Shown: positions 5,800 through 6,230 of the stretch, piece after piece
Layout of the letters: each line of letters begins with the position of its first letter
Position numbering within the stretch: position 1 is the first letter of the stretch
Origin: Saprospiraceae bacterium
GTDB taxonomy: Bacteria; Bacteroidota; Bacteroidia; Chitinophagales; Saprospiraceae
Direction: 5' to 3'
DNA: 6,230 bases
Assembly (NCBI GenBank): GCA_014379665.1
Contig: JACMLK010000180.1
Span: forward strand, 1-6,230
Made by a program: the position numbers and the translations under genes
The notes under the pieces: generated by a model
Database searches by the model: none
Seen by the model: the letters and a program-made list of their open reading frames with translations, nothing else
Told to the model about the DNA's origin: nothing

Positions 5800-6230
5800 T
5801 TATTTTTTATCAAAGTAATAGCCGACATACAGTTCAAAACCAGGGCCTGACTTGCTTAAGGTTGAACCCAACCCATAAGTTGCCAATCCTCCAATTCTCA
5901 GCTGTGCATATCTGTTTCCAAATTTATTCATTATGACACCTCCCTGAACTGCCGCTATACCAGCGCTTGAAAATCCCAGTCCTGCCCAGAACGCGTTCTC
6001 CATTTCAAATTTTAAACCATACAACACATCTATAATATCGGGTGCCACTATATTTGCCGTGATCATTGGTTCAAGATAAGTGTCGTAGTTATAAAATCTG
6101 CCACCTACATTAAAATGAATATGTTTTTGACGGACCTGGTCAAAATCATTTACCAATACTTTTGTGGTGTATATCTGATTCACAGCTCCTCCAATGAAAA
6201 AAGTATTACCCTTGTATTCACGAACATTGC
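5800..6230 (-). CDS. PorP/SprF family outer-membrane protein, C-terminal part (runs off the right edge)
   Basis: The last 143 codons of a leftward gene are present; the frame is open to the window edge with no start, so the N-terminus lies outside. A GTG at 6181-6183 is internal: the codons upstream of it read NVREYKGNTFFIGGAV in continuous frame, which matches the PorP/SprF segment describing a barrel strand before the NQ/NH-type turn. Further strands follow: HFNVGGRFYN, the typical extended strand EPMITANIV, DVLYGLKFE, FWAGLGFSS, and the terminal strand FELYVGYYFDKK, whose aromatic-rich ending suits an outer-membrane barrel. It lacks the Cys-Pro C-terminus of the other PorP/SprF protein in this window, so the two are distinct paralogs and not a recent duplication. 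The probable role is in type IX secretion or gliding; assignment rests on about 143 residues only. Confidence 0.78.
   Translation of the reverse strand, partial: NVREYKGNTFFIGGAVNQIYTTKVLVNDFDQVRQKHIHFNVGGRFYNYDTYLEPMITANIVAPDIIDVLYGLKFEMENAFWAGLGFSSAGIAAVQGGVIMNKFGNRYAQLRIGGLATYGLGSTLSKSGPGFELYVGYYFDKK

Noticed and set aside
6181..6183. GTG as the start of a 127-residue protein at the right end
   Set aside because: The frame stays open upstream to the window edge with PorP/SprF-like sequence, so the GTG is an internal valine codon.

Overview
This AT-rich window most likely comes from the chromosome of a member of the Bacteroidota (Bacteroidetes). Three things point that way. There are two separate PorP/SprF-family genes, a family tied to the type IX secretion and gliding apparatus of this phylum. 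A perfect Bacteroidota-type -7 box (TAnnTTTG) lies ahead of a sugar-kinase gene. The genes lack obvious Shine-Dalgarno sequences. A Saprospiria- or Chitinophagia-like lineage is a guess; the sequence alone does not settle it.

Layout. At the left edge (minus strand) is the first ~50 codons of an exported protein with a TPR-like start. It lies 12 bp downstream of a complete PorP/SprF gene (about 163-1188), so the two form one leftward unit. Next, also on the minus strand, is a two-gene acyl-CoA operon: a 3-hydroxyacyl-CoA dehydrogenase (2419-3318) followed after 7 bp by a family III (CaiB-type) CoA-transferase (1329-2411). A 157-bp divergent spacer (3319-3475) separates this from a rightward pair: a BadF/BadG-type (N-acetylglucosamine kinase-like) sugar kinase (3476-4318) whose stop overlaps the start of pfkA, an ATP-type 6-phosphofructokinase (4311-5291). 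After a 173-bp gap comes cutA (5465-5782, plus). It converges, with only 17 bp between stops, on the 3' part of a second, divergent PorP/SprF gene that runs off the right edge (5800-6230, minus).

How the genes fit together. The kinase and pfkA are probably translated from one message and could link phosphorylation of an amino sugar, possibly from cell-wall recycling or chitin, to the committed step of glycolysis. The dehydrogenase and CoA-transferase would act together on short-chain (3-hydroxy)acyl-CoA substrates. The flanking PorP/SprF genes belong to the cell-surface secretion machinery and are functionally unrelated to the metabolic core. No RNA genes, mobile elements, CRISPR arrays or phage genes were seen. 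I found no convincing novel system; the most interesting points are the paired PorP/SprF paralogs, the kinase-pfkA overlap and the compact divergent promoter region.
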